Shown here: positions 22,803-33,757 of the stretch, in pieces
Layout of the letters: each line of letters begins with the position of its first letter
Position numbering within the stretch: position 1 is the stretch's first letter
NCBI GenBank assembly: GCA_030847615.1
Contig: JAUMIR010000001.1
Location: forward strand, 164,645,001 to 164,709,000
Direction of reading: 5' to 3'
Source of the DNA: Gambelia wislizenii
Taxonomy: Eukaryota > Chordata > Lepidosauria > Squamata > Crotaphytidae
Length of the DNA stretch: 64,000 nucleotides
The notes under the pieces: generated by a model
The model's database searches: none
Told to the model about the DNA's origin: nothing
Seen by the model: the letters and a program-made list of their open reading frames with translations, nothing else
Program-made: the position numbers and the translations under genes

Positions 22803-23332
22803 GGGCTCACTGAGAGGGCCAGGATATGCAGGCTCCCTGCTGGCATATTCTGCCCACAGATCATGCTTGTTCCTCCCCTGTTACCTGTACAGAATGGGCC
22901 AGAGTCCAGATGAGCATGCTGACTTGTCTCTGCAGCTACTGCCACTCCCTCTGCCTCACAATCTCTGATGTAAGGAAGCTGGCCCACAATATGTGACCAA
23001 GTCCCCCTGCATGTGACCAGCCTTGGTCACATGCTGCAGGACTCCTTCCCACTGCAGAAGAGCAATGGTAGACCGGCAGCTGCAGCAATGGGCCAGCCTG
23101 CCAGGACAGGCTCTTGCTGTCACATGGGGTCCGATCTGTTTCTTCCCAATAAGAACAGATTAAAGCAGGCATTCTAATATAACGGTTTATTGGGCCATGC
23201 CCCATCATCCCCTCATCATAGCCCCATATTTTCCCCAGGGGTGGTGAGGACTGGGGGCAAAAGCCCTGCATCAGCACTGTAGGTCTCTAAGATGGGGACA
23301 AGATGGGTTATATTGTCCATGTAGACAAGCCC
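22803..23332 (-). mobile_element. Harbinger-like MITE H2
   Basis: Minus-strand start GGGCTTGTCTACATGG (complement of about 23317-23332) and an opposite end GGGCTCAC (22803), flanked by exact TAG duplications (22800-22802, 23333-23335). The interior shares 'catgtgaccagccttggtca' and 'ccctgctggcatattctg' motifs with the copies at 26.7 and 35.2 kb. At 530 bp it has no transposase. Open frames across it are chance. Confidence 0.85.
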
Positions 23333-23597
23333 TAGATCTAAGTATGTGTAAGAAAATTATCTCATATTCTTCCATTATTATCTCATATTCTTCTGCTATT
23401 TTCCTTTCTGCTCTTTCCACTCCCCAGTCCACCTACTGAAATGTATTCTTTTCAATAGGCAGTGGAAAAAAAAAAACCCCTGACAAGCAGTGCTGGAATA
23501 CAGAAGGGCTCAATTTTATTGGTTAGAGCTGAAAAGGACTGGTCTTGCATAGGGCAAGGAGCCAGAAATCAGAAGACACACCTGCCAACAAATTGAA

Positions 23598-23603
23598 AAA
23601 TAT

Positions 23604-23634
<31 letters not shown>

Positions 23635-23685
23635 TACCCCGCTCTTCAGCCACAAGGCTATCAGAGCGGCTTACAAATTGTTTTT
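23598..23685 (-). mobile_element. LINE 3' tail with (ATTT)n
   Basis: An array of ATTT repeats (about 23602-23634) is followed by 'ataccccgctcttcagccac' and 'agagcggcttacaa', the reverse complement of a CR1/L2-group 3' end. The same terminus lies in sense orientation at 59.94-60.03 kb. Confidence 0.75.
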
Positions 23686-25339
23686 AAGCAATAGCTATTT
23701 ACTCATCTACACTGCATTAAGCAGTTTCCAATGTGTGTTAGCTAAAAACCCTAGCCCAACTCAATCCAGCCTGGTGCTAGAGGGGACATGGAATGACAGA
23801 GGTGGGAGAAACATAGCTGGAAGCCATTGCATGGTTCCCCTATCACCTGGGAGTGAGACAGTCCATAGCTCCTGAACTAGATGTGTCCCCTTGAATGCCT
23901 CACTCCAAGATCCCTCAATGAGAACTCTGAACTGGGGATGAAATAGGCACACAGGTCCCTTCTCCCTTGCCAAAACAAAAACAAAAACCCTGGATCTGGC
24001 CCATGCAGAGTCAGGGTTCAATTTGAGAGAGAGAGGGAGGGAGGGAGACCCCACAGGCCTGAAGTCTTCCCAGTCCGATCAACCTAGCTGACTGCACTTT
24101 TGAACCAGTACTTGCCCCCAACTAATTGTACCTCATTTCTGGAGGAAGAGAAAGATGTGAAGGGAATTTGGAAAGCACCAGTTTAATGGGTAAACAAACT
24201 AGTTGTGTTTCAGTTCTAGGATTTTTTTAAAAAATGGAATAATGGCTGAAGACATCAATGAGTAATTCTTTGGCTGCCTCTAGGCTGTCTGTGGTGCCTA
24301 GCTTTTAAAACTGCATTTGTTTACTTCTATTATCTTCAGTGCTAACATACTTCCACATCTTTATTGTTCAAACAAAGGTTGTCACAATATTTTTGACAAA
24401 TAACATTTAGCTTGCCAAGATCACTTTCTACAAATGAGTCATTTGTAGCCAGTGTGGTAACAGTGAGAGGAACTGAAGCCTAAACATAGCATCTTATAAT
24501 ATTCTCCTCCTCTGTGAACATCCATCTCAGCTTTGGTGCTGCTGTGTGCTATTTGAATATTTCATTAATTATGTGTTGATCTTCCAGATAATTATTTTTT
24601 TAAAGGAATTATCTCAGGCTCATCAGGTCATTGGAATCACTTCTTATATGAGTCAGTTGCTCAAGAGAATGTTTCCCATTATAGATTATAGATGAGATGA
24701 TAACACTAAGCATTATGAGCAACAACAGTGTCTGTATTGTTCATGCTGACACTTCAGGTTGTCAGTTTTCCAGTCAGCATTATAGTCCTGACAGCATGAA
24801 TTGGTACTTCCAATGAGGGCAAGTCTTATTACATATAGTATATCATGCTTGGATCCTCACCACAACTATTTAACATTATTGCCAGTGTGACTGGGAGCCC
24901 ATAGTGACAATGGCAGCAATGCTGCTGCAGCCACCAACCTCACCCCCTTTGGTAGGCTCACATTAGGCTAGTGGCATTTTTTTAGATGGTAGACAAACAA
25001 CACTAGAAAAATGCCATCCTATATTTTCCATGTTGCAATATCCTACATCTCTAACAACTGCAAGAGATGCCAGGCATTTCATGGTGAGAAATCATGGCAA
25101 TCACTTGCACCAATTAGTACTGGAATTTGAGAGATAATTGATTTTCCCTCCTTTGCAGAGTACCGAGGATTGTCAAGCAGAACTGAACAAACCATCAGCC
25201 CCACTACCACCACCATACACATACATATTACATACAGTTGAGCAAAATAAAGTAAACAACAACCAGAATTCTGTATCACCTACTTAACTACAAACCACCT
25301 TAGTTATATAGTTAAGTAATTAAGTAGTGTCCCCTAGCC
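23686..25339. other. Unassigned sequence
   Basis: No gene or repeat was recognised. Open frames below 100 codons overlap on both strands. Confidence 0.45.
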
Positions 25340-25625
25340 CAGCCCTCTCAATTGTCACTTACCAGGCAGCAGCTGCTACAAGTGACAGGGTTCTGTTCCC
25401 CTGTTGAAGCAGTTGACTAGCATTTCCATCCCCTACCAAGGGTGATTTCCAGTGAGAAATACAGAAGCAGGGTCCCTGCCATAATTCCCCCTCAGATTGG
25501 AAATCACTTGCTCAGGAGTGGGTGGGAACATTTATCAGCTGCTTCCCAATCGTCAAATCCCTATTATTTGCAGCAGCTGCTGCCCAGTAAGTGGGGATAT
25601 GGAACTTTCACAGTCCCTATATATT
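25340..25625. mobile_element. Possible palindromic MITE
   Basis: 'cttaccaggcagcagctgct' (about 25358-25377) is matched inverted by 'agcagctgctgcccagtaag' (about 25574-25593), with weaker pairing outside. Termini and target duplication are not defined. Confidence 0.4.
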
Positions 25626-25753
25626 TCCTAAACTAGGGAATACGTAAGGATTGTGAATGCAAACCAGTCACAAATGCATAACTGTAGGTTACACGTTCGT
25701 AACTGCCTTAGTGAATTCTGGCCAATGCCTTTTTTGATACAATGTATCCAGTA

Positions 25754-25982
25754 CAATTGTCCCTCCACATTCACGGATTTGGCAGTCACAGTTTTAAGTA
25801 TTCACAGCTTGAAAATATTCTTTAAAAAAAATAATCCAAAAAGCAAAGCTTGATTTTGCCATCTTATATAAGGGACACCATTTTGCTATGCCATTGCATA
25901 TAATGGGACTTGAGTATTCATGGATTTGGGTATTCACGGGGGGTCCTGGAACCAAACCCCAGCGAATGTGAAGGGACAACTG
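25754..25982 (-). mobile_element. Tc1/mariner (pogo/Tigger-like) MITE
   Basis: Starts CAATTGTCCCTCCACATTC and ends with the complement of CAGTTGTCCCTTCACATTC; both ends are flanked by TA (25752-25753, 25983-25984). The interior includes 'ggtcctggaaccaaacccc' and 'aagcttgattttgccatctt', shared in inverse orientation with 39.04-39.28 kb. A TA duplication is the Tc1/mariner signature. At 229 bp it is non-coding. Confidence 0.85.
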
Positions 25983-25999
25983 TAGTTTCCTCAAGGCTT

Positions 26000-26685
26000 T
26001 TTTACATATACGATGACACAGCCTTAGCTTGGAAGAAAGGAAGGAAATGAGAGTGCTTCAGTTCATGGCCTCAGCTCCTGTGGATCACATACCCTCCAAC
26101 TGTCCTGGTTCATCTTTGACAGCCCCAATTAATCCTCTGCCATCCCACGTTCTCAACTGCTTTGGAAACATCTCCGTTTCTCTTGTATTTTCCTACTTCT
26201 ACCTTTGTCTTCTGCTTACTTCAGTTGCTGAAAACTGACTTCAAAGTACAAAAGTAGTTTGAATCAGTTAGGTCAGAATAAGGGAAAGGAGGGAGGGCAG
26301 AGTCTGGTCCTTCCTGGTAGACTCAAGCAAAAGCAAACTGTTGTAGCTTTGAAACAGAACATCCTGTGCTGTGTGACTCCAAACTGAGTCTTCAGGTAAG
26401 CAAGAATAAACATACCTTGTAAAAAGCAAGAGAAGAGGAAAACCCTGCCAGTTAAGGGGTGCTTTTTTTGAAGGGATTCCCTTTCAGTTACAGCACATGT
26501 GGAACTGTACATCAGTCTGTGCATCTCTCAATCACTCTTTCTGACAAACACACATATTCTCTCCAGACCTCTAATTTCCCTAAAATAGGGCCAATATTGT
26601 AGAGAAGTATTCCTGATTTTTTTAAAAAAAAATCTTCCTCCCTTCAGTTACTGATTTGTTTGTTTTTGAGACGTGTTTTTAAGAC
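26000..26685. other. Unassigned sequence
   Basis: Nothing recognised. There are short A/T runs near 26620. Confidence 0.4.
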
Positions 26686-26688
26686 TAA

Positions 26689-28089
26689 GGGCTTGGCTAC
26701 ATGGGCAATTTACCCCATCCTGCCCCCATCTTAGAGCCCTGCAGTCCTGACAATGCAAGGCCTTTGCCCTGTTTTGCTCCAGGTGGTCCTCATGATCCCC
26801 TAGGCTTAGATGGGACTAAGACTGAGGGAAGACAGTATAGCATTTTAGAAAATGCCTGTTGCAGCATTTTTAAAAAATACTCCATAAAATCTGTTCCAGC
26901 TGGCAAAAAATGGATTGGACCCTGCATGACCACAGGAACCTGTTCCAGGATGCTGGCCCATCACTGCAGCTGTCCCAAAACAGCCACCCAAAGGGTAGGT
27001 ATTTTTACCATACATCAAAGGAGTCGCAGATAGAATAGGGAAACTGATGAGGAAACACAACCTCCAAACAATCTACAGACCAGCCAAGAAAATCCAAGAA
27101 ATGCTACGCTCAGCAAAGGACAAAAGACACCTTCTCACAGCTGCAGGAGTTTACCGCATACCATGCAGCTGTGGACAAGTTTACATAGGGACCACTAAAT
27201 GCAGTGTGCAAACACGAATCAAGGAACATGAGAGATACTGCAGACTGGCCAGCAAGAAAAATCTGCAGTAGCAGAACATGTTATAAACCAACCTGAACAC
27301 AAAATGCTATTTGAAAACACAGAAATTGTAGACCAGGCCAACAACTATCATGTCAGAATACACAGAGAAGCTATTGAAATCCATAAATACCTGGACAACT
27401 TCAACAAGAAAGATGAAACCTTAAAAGTAATCAAAATCTGGCTGCCAGTTTTGAAATACAATAGAATCAAAACTCAACACTTACAAAAGAATTCCACCCA
27501 GGGACAGGGGGAGTCCCAGCAGATAATGGCCCATCAACCAACCATTAGCCAAACAGACACTAATGAGCCTTGCATTTCTATACCCAGAAACAAACCATTC
27601 AATTACACAAATTCACATATACTCCCCAACAGGGGTTCACAGCATATAAACTCAACACACAGACAGGGGTCCATTCTCTGAGGATGCCAGCCACAGATGC
27701 AGGCAAAACGTCAGAAAGAAAATATTCCAGAACACGGCCTCACCGCCCGGGAAAAAAGCCAAGGGAAATCTATGGATGCCAGCCATGAAAGTCTTCGACT
27801 TCACTCTGCAGCTGTCCTCTGCCTCACTCTTCTGCAGCCAGGAAGGGGGCCCACAGCATGTGACCAAGGCTGGTCACATGCAAGGGACCTTGCTCACGTG
27901 CTATTGACCAGCTTCCTGATGTCAGAAAGTGCAATGCAGAGGGAAGCAGAGGCAGCTGCAGGGATAGGCCGGTGTGCTCATCTGGACTCTGGCCCATTTC
28001 ATGCCAGTAACAGGTGAGCAATGGGCCAGATCCATGGGTGAAATATGCCAGCACGGAGCTGGCGTATTCTGGCCCATGTAGATGAGTCC
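26689..28089 (+). mobile_element. Harbinger-like MITE H2, split by a PLE
   Basis: Left end GGGCTTGGCTACATGGGC; right end is the complement of GGACTCATCTACATGGGC. Flanks are TAA (26686-26688) and TTA (28090-28092), an imperfect duplication. The interior shares the 'tgaccaaggctggtcacatg' motif with the other H2 copies. A PLE with a 12-bp target duplication interrupts it at 26976-27805. Confidence 0.82.
26976..27805 (+). pseudogene. Penelope-like element P2 with GIY-YIG domain, inserted in H2
   Basis: The frame at 27047-27271 contains GVYRIPCSCGQVYIG, the GIY and YIG motifs of the endonuclease domain, followed by TRIKEHERYCRL with the catalytic-type Arg. A stop ends it at 27271; similarity resumes in another frame (27304-27681) with FENTEIVDQ and RIHREAIEIHKYLDNFN. 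The 3' region includes 'gatgccagccacagatgcag' and ends 'cttcgacttcact'. The reverse transcriptase core is missing. CTGCAGCTGTCC flanks both sides (26964-26975, 27806-27817). Same family as the inverted tails at 3.7-4.2 kb, different from P1. Confidence 0.87.
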
Positions 28090-28294
28090 TTAGGTTTACT
28101 GGTTGTCTTATTTTGAAATAAACAACACATTCAGAGGAAAGCAATGGCCAGAGGAGAGATTTTCTCCACGATTCTTTTTCTTAAAGTTGCCACTTCTTTA
28201 AAAGCATAACTAATATCATATGTAAAGGGCCTTCTCTGCAATAGCACAATAGGGACAACTCCCCTTAGAGGCCTGATTGGCACCAACACTTTTA

Positions 28295-28912
28295 GGACAT
28301 TATCAGACTAGCATGTAAAAATGCTGTAATTCGACGAGTGAGGATAGCAGAAACATCAGGGCATTATTACACTTATGATTTCATACCACTGTAATCATGT
28401 GAAAAAACCACCATGGAATTATCACACTACAACCACTAGTGCTGTAAGAATGGGAAATTGCTTCTCCGATTTAGCAGACAAGATGTTGGCAGTTCTCACA
28501 AGAAGATGCGAGCACATTTAAAACTCCAGAAACACCTTAATTAACAAAGTAAATGAACACACAAGCACTGAAACAAACCTAAAAACGTGCAAACTAAAGG
28601 AGACAGTTCATAAAAAGAGCATCCTGTGCTTCATTTTTGCATTCTCGCCTGAAAGTTTTCTTGCTGAGGACCACCCATTCACACTGTGATCTTGCAATTA
28701 GAACAGGATGTGTTTTTGTATGCCCTCAATACCATGAAAAAAGCAATATTAATGATCTATTGACGGCTTGTCCTGTCAATTAGAAGCAACGCCTTCTTTG
28801 CAGCTGGGGCACAGATTAACCACGCGAAGACAATGACACCATGCAATGACTGCACCTGTTTGTGCTACCATGACAAAGTAATCCCATGATTTTTGCCACA
28901 TCTGATAAACCC
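28295..28912 (+). mobile_element. Harbinger-like MITE H1, long form
   Basis: Left end GGACATTATCAGAC, right end ATCTGATAAACCC, with exact TTA duplications (28292-28294, 28913-28915). The core at about 28495-28630 matches the family ('tctcacaagaagatgcgagc'). Stem-loop ATTGACGG/CTGTCAAT near 28759-28780. It has a CACTACA-type subterminal motif near 28430, linking it to the palindromic MITEs. Confidence 0.8.
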
Positions 28913-28919
28913 TTAGGCA

Positions 28920-29175
28920 CCCATTTAGGCTTTTTAACTAAAGCTTTTGAGATCTAGCTGATCTGCCTGGTTTTAAATTGTCTTAAACTGTTCTAACTAG
29001 TTTTAAATTATCCAATTTTAGCATGTCAGATTGTTTAACGTTTTTAGTCTATCTGAATTACTTTTACTTTTCAAAATTGTTTTAAACTATTTAGATTGAA
29101 TTTATAGTGCACCACCCTGAGATCCTTGGATATAGGGTGCAATCATTTATACACACATAAATATATATATAAAAT
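28920..29175 (+). mobile_element. LINE 3' untranslated region relic
   Basis: T-rich sequence with repeated 'ttttaaattgtcttaaactg'-like phrases, leading to 'ccaccctgagatccttggat' and an AT tail ('aaatatatatataaaataat'). This resembles 3' ends of reptilian CR1/L2-group LINEs. No coding part is present. Confidence 0.55.
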
Positions 29176-30324
29176 AATAACAATTTGACTCTTTGACTTG
29201 ACAGCATCTATTAGGAAGTGGTAAAACAGCGCCTTACATTGAAAAACTTCACTTGCTGAGTCCTGCATATCAGACTATTGACAAAACTGTACTTCTACAA
29301 CTACGGATGTACAAGAAATTTGCTTTGGCAACCCAATTTTTAAAATGTATTTGTTTCTTTGTTTTGGTGGGCTTCTCTTAGTCTATACTTCCCAGACTGT
29401 CTGCAGACCAAAGGTATTCTGGATTCCAGAATCTTCATGTTGATGGATATTTTCAGGAAGCTTCAGGGTGGGGTGGGGAAAAGGACATTTTTTAAAAAAT
29501 CCAAAAGGGCAGGACATGAAGGTGGGAAAAGAAGGTGGTCAGGAAATGTGGACTATATAGAGGTGAGCATCCTTACACAACCCAGTTGCAGTGAGGACTA
29601 CATCCCTCTTGTTGTTTGCTTTCCCCTCCAGTTGAGGACATGGTTGCCTCCTATTTCCTTGCATTCATACTGAGACATTTGACAAGACGTACTTTCCCAA
29701 CCATTCCCTCATAGTGGCTGCAACATCCCATGTGTTCAAGACATCTATTCCAACTGGCCCTGACAGTTCACATAGCCATTTACTGCCCCCATGCCATTTT
29801 CATCATTCTTTTAATCTCACTCAGAAAACTGGAAAACCAAAATTTCCCATCTCTTCTCTACACAGCTGCACATTTCCTTCACAATCATTTTGTTTTCCCT
29901 TTGAGCAATGATTTAATATAGCCATTCATAATCAAAGCCATTATTCCTCTTTGGTCCCTGGTATTCAGGCCACAGACTCCCATCACTGGGCATGATTTAA
30001 TACATGTTTTCAACAAAGTGCTAGTCCCAGCTGCAATTTGGCTACTCAAGCATTGCGGGGAAAATATCTAATTATTCCCTCTATTGCTTTAATGTCAGGT
30101 CACAACCAACATGTCAAAAATGATGTCAACAGGGCCTTGGTAATTCAGTTTTCACCCTAAATTAATTAACAGATGAAGTATAAAATATATTTCCCACTTA
30201 TTCCTTCCAATAAAATCATTTGTGTGAAGAAACTATAAGGAGATAGAGGAAAGTGGATCTTAAAGCAAAAGCATTTATAGAGTTCTACATGATCCATGAC
30301 AACAACTCAAGTGGGAAAGGGATT
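29176..30324. other. Unassigned sequence
   Basis: No gene or repeat was recognised. A 104-codon frame at 29359-29673 shows no domain. Confidence 0.45.
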
Positions 30325-30327
30325 TAG

Positions 30328-30536
30328 GCTGCATCTGCACTGCACAAAATAATCCAGTTTGACACCACTTTACTTGCCATGGCTCTATCCTGTGGAATCC
30401 TGGGATCTGTAGTTTGTTGTGGCACCAGAGCTCTCTGACAGAGGATGCTAACTACAAATCCAAGAATTCAATAGCTTTGACCTATGGCAGTTAAAGAGGT
30501 GTCAAACTGGATTATTTCTGCAATGCATATGCAACC
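30328..30536. mobile_element. Palindromic MITE, CACTACAC/TGCACAAATAATCC family
   Basis: Left end GGCTGCATCTGCACTGCAC; the right end is the complement of GGTTGCATATGCATTGCAG, flanked by exact TTA (30325-30327, 30537-30539). Both arms contain 'ataatccagtttgacacc' or its inverse. The interior has a 'tcctgggatctgtagtttg' motif. The TTA duplication suggests a Harbinger-like mobiliser. Confidence 0.78.
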
Positions 30537-30539
30537 TTA

Positions 30540-31855
30540 TTAAAAGTAGAATACTAGTGCAATAAGATAGGACATCTAAAATATTAGCTACAGGAAAGAG
30601 AGAGAAGGAGGATATAGTGAAGAGGTGTCATGGTAGTTTCTCTGAGAATAGAATTTGTACCACTTTAGATGTTCTTTGAGTCCAGACCCCATGAGAATAA
30701 TGGGAGGCGAAGTTTAACATCTGGAAGGTCACCCTTCTTCAACCATGGCACAGAGGTTATGACTATCTGTATATGACTCAACAATACAACACTGTTCCAG
30801 AAACAAAAAAAACCCACCCCAAAAAAGCATCAAAAACTTATTTAGGCTACATTGTTTAGTTACATATCTGGTTTCAAAGAGATTGTTCTGCTTCAGGCAT
30901 TTCTTGTTAAATGTCAGGTCCACTAGAACAAGGAGTACTACAGTATTTTGTTACAGTTGAAGAGGGCTCCACAACAGACTAAAAAGGAAGTGTTCAGGAA
31001 AAAAAAGTTGGAAGATTAATAAAAAACTACTAGATGTTGCTCATGGCTAAGAATGTTTCAGGAGCCGGGAAGGGGATCCAGATTCTAGAGGGAAAGTACC
31101 TGATGTACTGCCTCCAAATGTAGTTGTGGATCACACTGTCGTCTGATCCAAGATTCACACTCCTCTCAAATTATAGAAGATAGTCTGTGGTAAGCCTTTA
31201 CTTTAAAAAAAAATGGATTCTATCTGTGAGGCCACCAGGTTATAGGAAAAAATATGGTTGTCCTGTCAGTATATAGGGCAACTTTTTCATATAATTATCC
31301 AGGATGAATGACATACCATTATTTTTAAAGCATATGTGAACATTGAACATCCAGTTCCTAGCCTAACCAGGAAAGGGAGAACACACTAGTCTTCTCTTGA
31401 TCTCATTTCCAACTTTAAAGGAGGTTGATTTATGATAGCTGCCACCTTCCTTTTCTTTCCTTTCCTCGTTGGGCAAAGGAGAACCATGTTGGGATTATCT
31501 AGTTTTTCCATTTGCTAGAGCTTTCCCCAGTTGAGGATTAAGTAGATACATGACTCCTTAGCTAAAGCACTGGGCCAGGCAAACAAATCCTAAAGTTTAT
31601 CCATTAAAAAGTTACCGATTCAGACTTGGAAGGAATTTCAGGCATAAAATAGGCATCACGTGGGCAGGTTTGCCATCTCCAGAAGTCTTAGCTCATGCTG
31701 GCTTTAGCATTTTCCAGCAACTCACAAGAGACAGTCAGAGAAAGTTTTAAGTAATTTTTTTTAATGACTTATGCTAATTTAATTCCCTAAAAATACTTAC
31801 TACCTGTTGTTTCTGGGTGTTCCTAGCCTAATTTATAGCCTCAATTTATAGCCTG
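30540..31855. other. Unassigned sequence
   Basis: No gene or repeat family was recognised. Confidence 0.45.
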
Positions 31856-31856
31856 A

Positions 31857-32005
31857 TAGAGCTGCCAGATTGAAAACTGGAGAGGATTCATCTGCCTTTA
31901 ATGGTTGTGTAAAAGAGAGAATTTCAGCAGGTGTTGCTTTTCACACAACAAGGTAACAAGCAACACCTGCTGACTTTCCCTCTCCTGCACAACCATTTAA
32001 GCTAC
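31857..32005. mobile_element. Palindromic MITE, TTGCCAGACTGAAAACTGG family
   Basis: The left part 'gctgccagattgaaaactgg' and inner inverted arms ('agcaggtgttgcttttc' opposite 'caagcaacacctgct') match the 6.8-kb element. The right terminus is degraded. Confidence 0.6.
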
Positions 32006-32309
32006 AGATGCTTTCAAATTATTCATCCTAGTAACCTAGGAGACACGTCTGCCTCCCTCCTTCACATCCTCTGGAGTAAAGAACTTTCACTTTCTGGCAG
32101 GCTACCAAGTTAATGATCCTTCCATGCTTCTAACTGGCTAATTCCCTTTAGCCAATGATCTCATCCCCTGTGACTCTCCATCTCTTGATATAAACCCTTT
32201 TCTGGATCTGCCCACTGGCTTGTATTTTTTATATATATCTACAGTATATGGGCAAGTAAAACTCTGATGCAAGGTCAGACGTAGACGTGTGAGTTGCAAT
32301 TATCACATC

Positions 32310-32450
32310 TTTTATCCTACCTATTTTCCTAAAGGAGAATTCAAGGTGGTGAACAGTCAACAGTATGTAAAGCACCTAAACAATAATTTTATAAAACTTG
32401 AAGTTAACCCATAAAAGCTAAAAACACACTTAAGGGCTATTAAATTATTT
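32310..32450 (-). mobile_element. Possible LINE 3' tail, minus strand
   Basis: 'ttttatcctacctattttcc' followed by 'aattcaaggtggtgaacagt' resembles the reverse complement of a CR1/L2-group 3' end ('ctcaaggcggcttac'). Weakly supported. Confidence 0.35.
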
Positions 32451-32521
32451 AACCAAATTCCTTCTTTAAAAGCCACATTATATATATTTAAAATAATAGT
32501 GCTAGGATCTGACAAGTCTCA

Positions 32522-33639
32522 GGACTTTATCAGACCACCACCACCCTTAACGTTCTTTTGCCAGCATAAATTGTGTTGTTGTTATGCCAGCAAAAGAACT
32601 GTCAGGAAGCCAACTCAATAGCTGATAAGGAGCCTGGCTTGGCAACAACCCAGATGAAAAGCACAGTACCTGGTGTTGTCAGTAGCAGTCCTATAGGGTC
32701 AGAAGTACACACAGAGAGAGTGAAGCACGAAAAGGCAGTCCAAGGTCAAAAGGGTTCCGGCAGGTGGGTCAACGAAGGCAGTCCAAGGTCAAGATATCCA
32801 AAGTCTCAAGATAGCAAGGTTCAGGAGAGTCACAGGCAGAGGCTTCCTCCAGGAAACGCAGACTGCTTGCAACAAGGAACTCAGCATCCCCCAGCTGCTT
32901 ATGTTGGCCCAGCTCCCACTCCCAGCTGCGGGGTGATTGATGAGCTTCTGTCTCTTAACCTCTGGAAACGACGAAGCCACGCCTTCTCTGCTCTCCTTTG
33001 GCTAAAGGTAGGTACCTGCTTTTCTGCCTCTTGCTCTTGCTCCACTATGTCTCCCAGGCTTGAACCCTGTGCTGGGGGAGGGCTGGGCTGCTGAGCCCTG
33101 GGTTCTTCAGGGCTAGACTCAGACTCAGCCAGCTCTTCTGCTACTGGCTCAGCCTCCTCGCCTTCTGAGTCCTCAGAGTCCTGACTGACCATGACAAGAA
33201 CCCCTTTACCAGACTTACCTTGAGCAGTGTCAATGAGGCTTCCCTAGCAGTAACGGAGCACAAACAGAACTCCGTTTACTTCTGGGGTTGAAATCTCACT
33301 GATTCTCATGAGAAGACACTAGCACGGGAAATTTAAAAAATTAAAAAGACACAAAAAGTACAGCAAAGCACTAAAACACACTTTAAAGTCCCAAGTACGA
33401 GGGGGGGTCATAAAAAGAGTGTTCCCTACCTAGATGTCACTATTCACACGAGTATAATGGTGTGAGGATTCAAACGCTGGCAATGCCGGAAACAATACAC
33501 CATAGGAGATCAATTGACAGCTTGGTCCGTCAATGAAAAGGAACGGGTTTTTCACAATACATGATCATCTGGTATGTGCGCCTTTTCACGATCATTAGGC
33601 ATCTTCGTTACGCCCTATTTGCCTGGTCTCATAAAGTCC
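32522..33639 (+). mobile_element. Harbinger-like MITE H1, split by a solo LTR
   Basis: Termini GGACTTTATCAGAC and GTCTCATAAAGTCC with exact TCA duplications (32519-32521, 33640-33642). A left subterminal hairpin (32552-32569 with 32582-32599) has the same sequence type as the one near the right end of the 13.3-kb copy. The core follows the LTR (about 33235-33450), then the stem-loop ATTGACAG/CGTCAAT near 33510-33532. Without the LTR and its duplication the element is about 516 bp. Confidence 0.88.
32600..33196 (-). mobile_element. Solo LTR, copy 2 (597 bp), with exact 5-bp target duplication
   Basis: Starts TGTCATGGTCAG (minus strand) and ends GGCTTCCTGACA. AGAAC flanks both sides (32595-32599, 33197-33201), showing integrase-type insertion followed by LTR-LTR recombination. 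It matches copy 1 at 15.7 kb closely. As in copy 1, an open frame from base 5 of the LTR spans 97 codons (33192 down to 32899), with an acidic SEGEEAEPVAEELAESESS stretch, a Pro-rich stretch and a basic QRRAEKAWLRRFQRLRDR stretch. No internal retroviral gene is present. Confidence 0.9.
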
Positions 33640-33757
33640 TCAGTCTGAGACCACCTCTATCAGCTCAAGCAGAGGACGGTTAATGACAGAGGTGAACAGA
33701 ACACCAGCACAATCCCTCATCTGCCCCAGCCACCAGGCACAAGAGACAAATTCTCCA

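Noticed and set aside
23598..23637. ATTT array as a possible free-standing microsatellite
   Set aside because: It abuts a LINE 3' terminus and is best read as that element's tail.
26701..27033. A 110-codon plus-strand frame
   Set aside because: It covers the left part of an H2 MITE and crosses the PLE insertion point.
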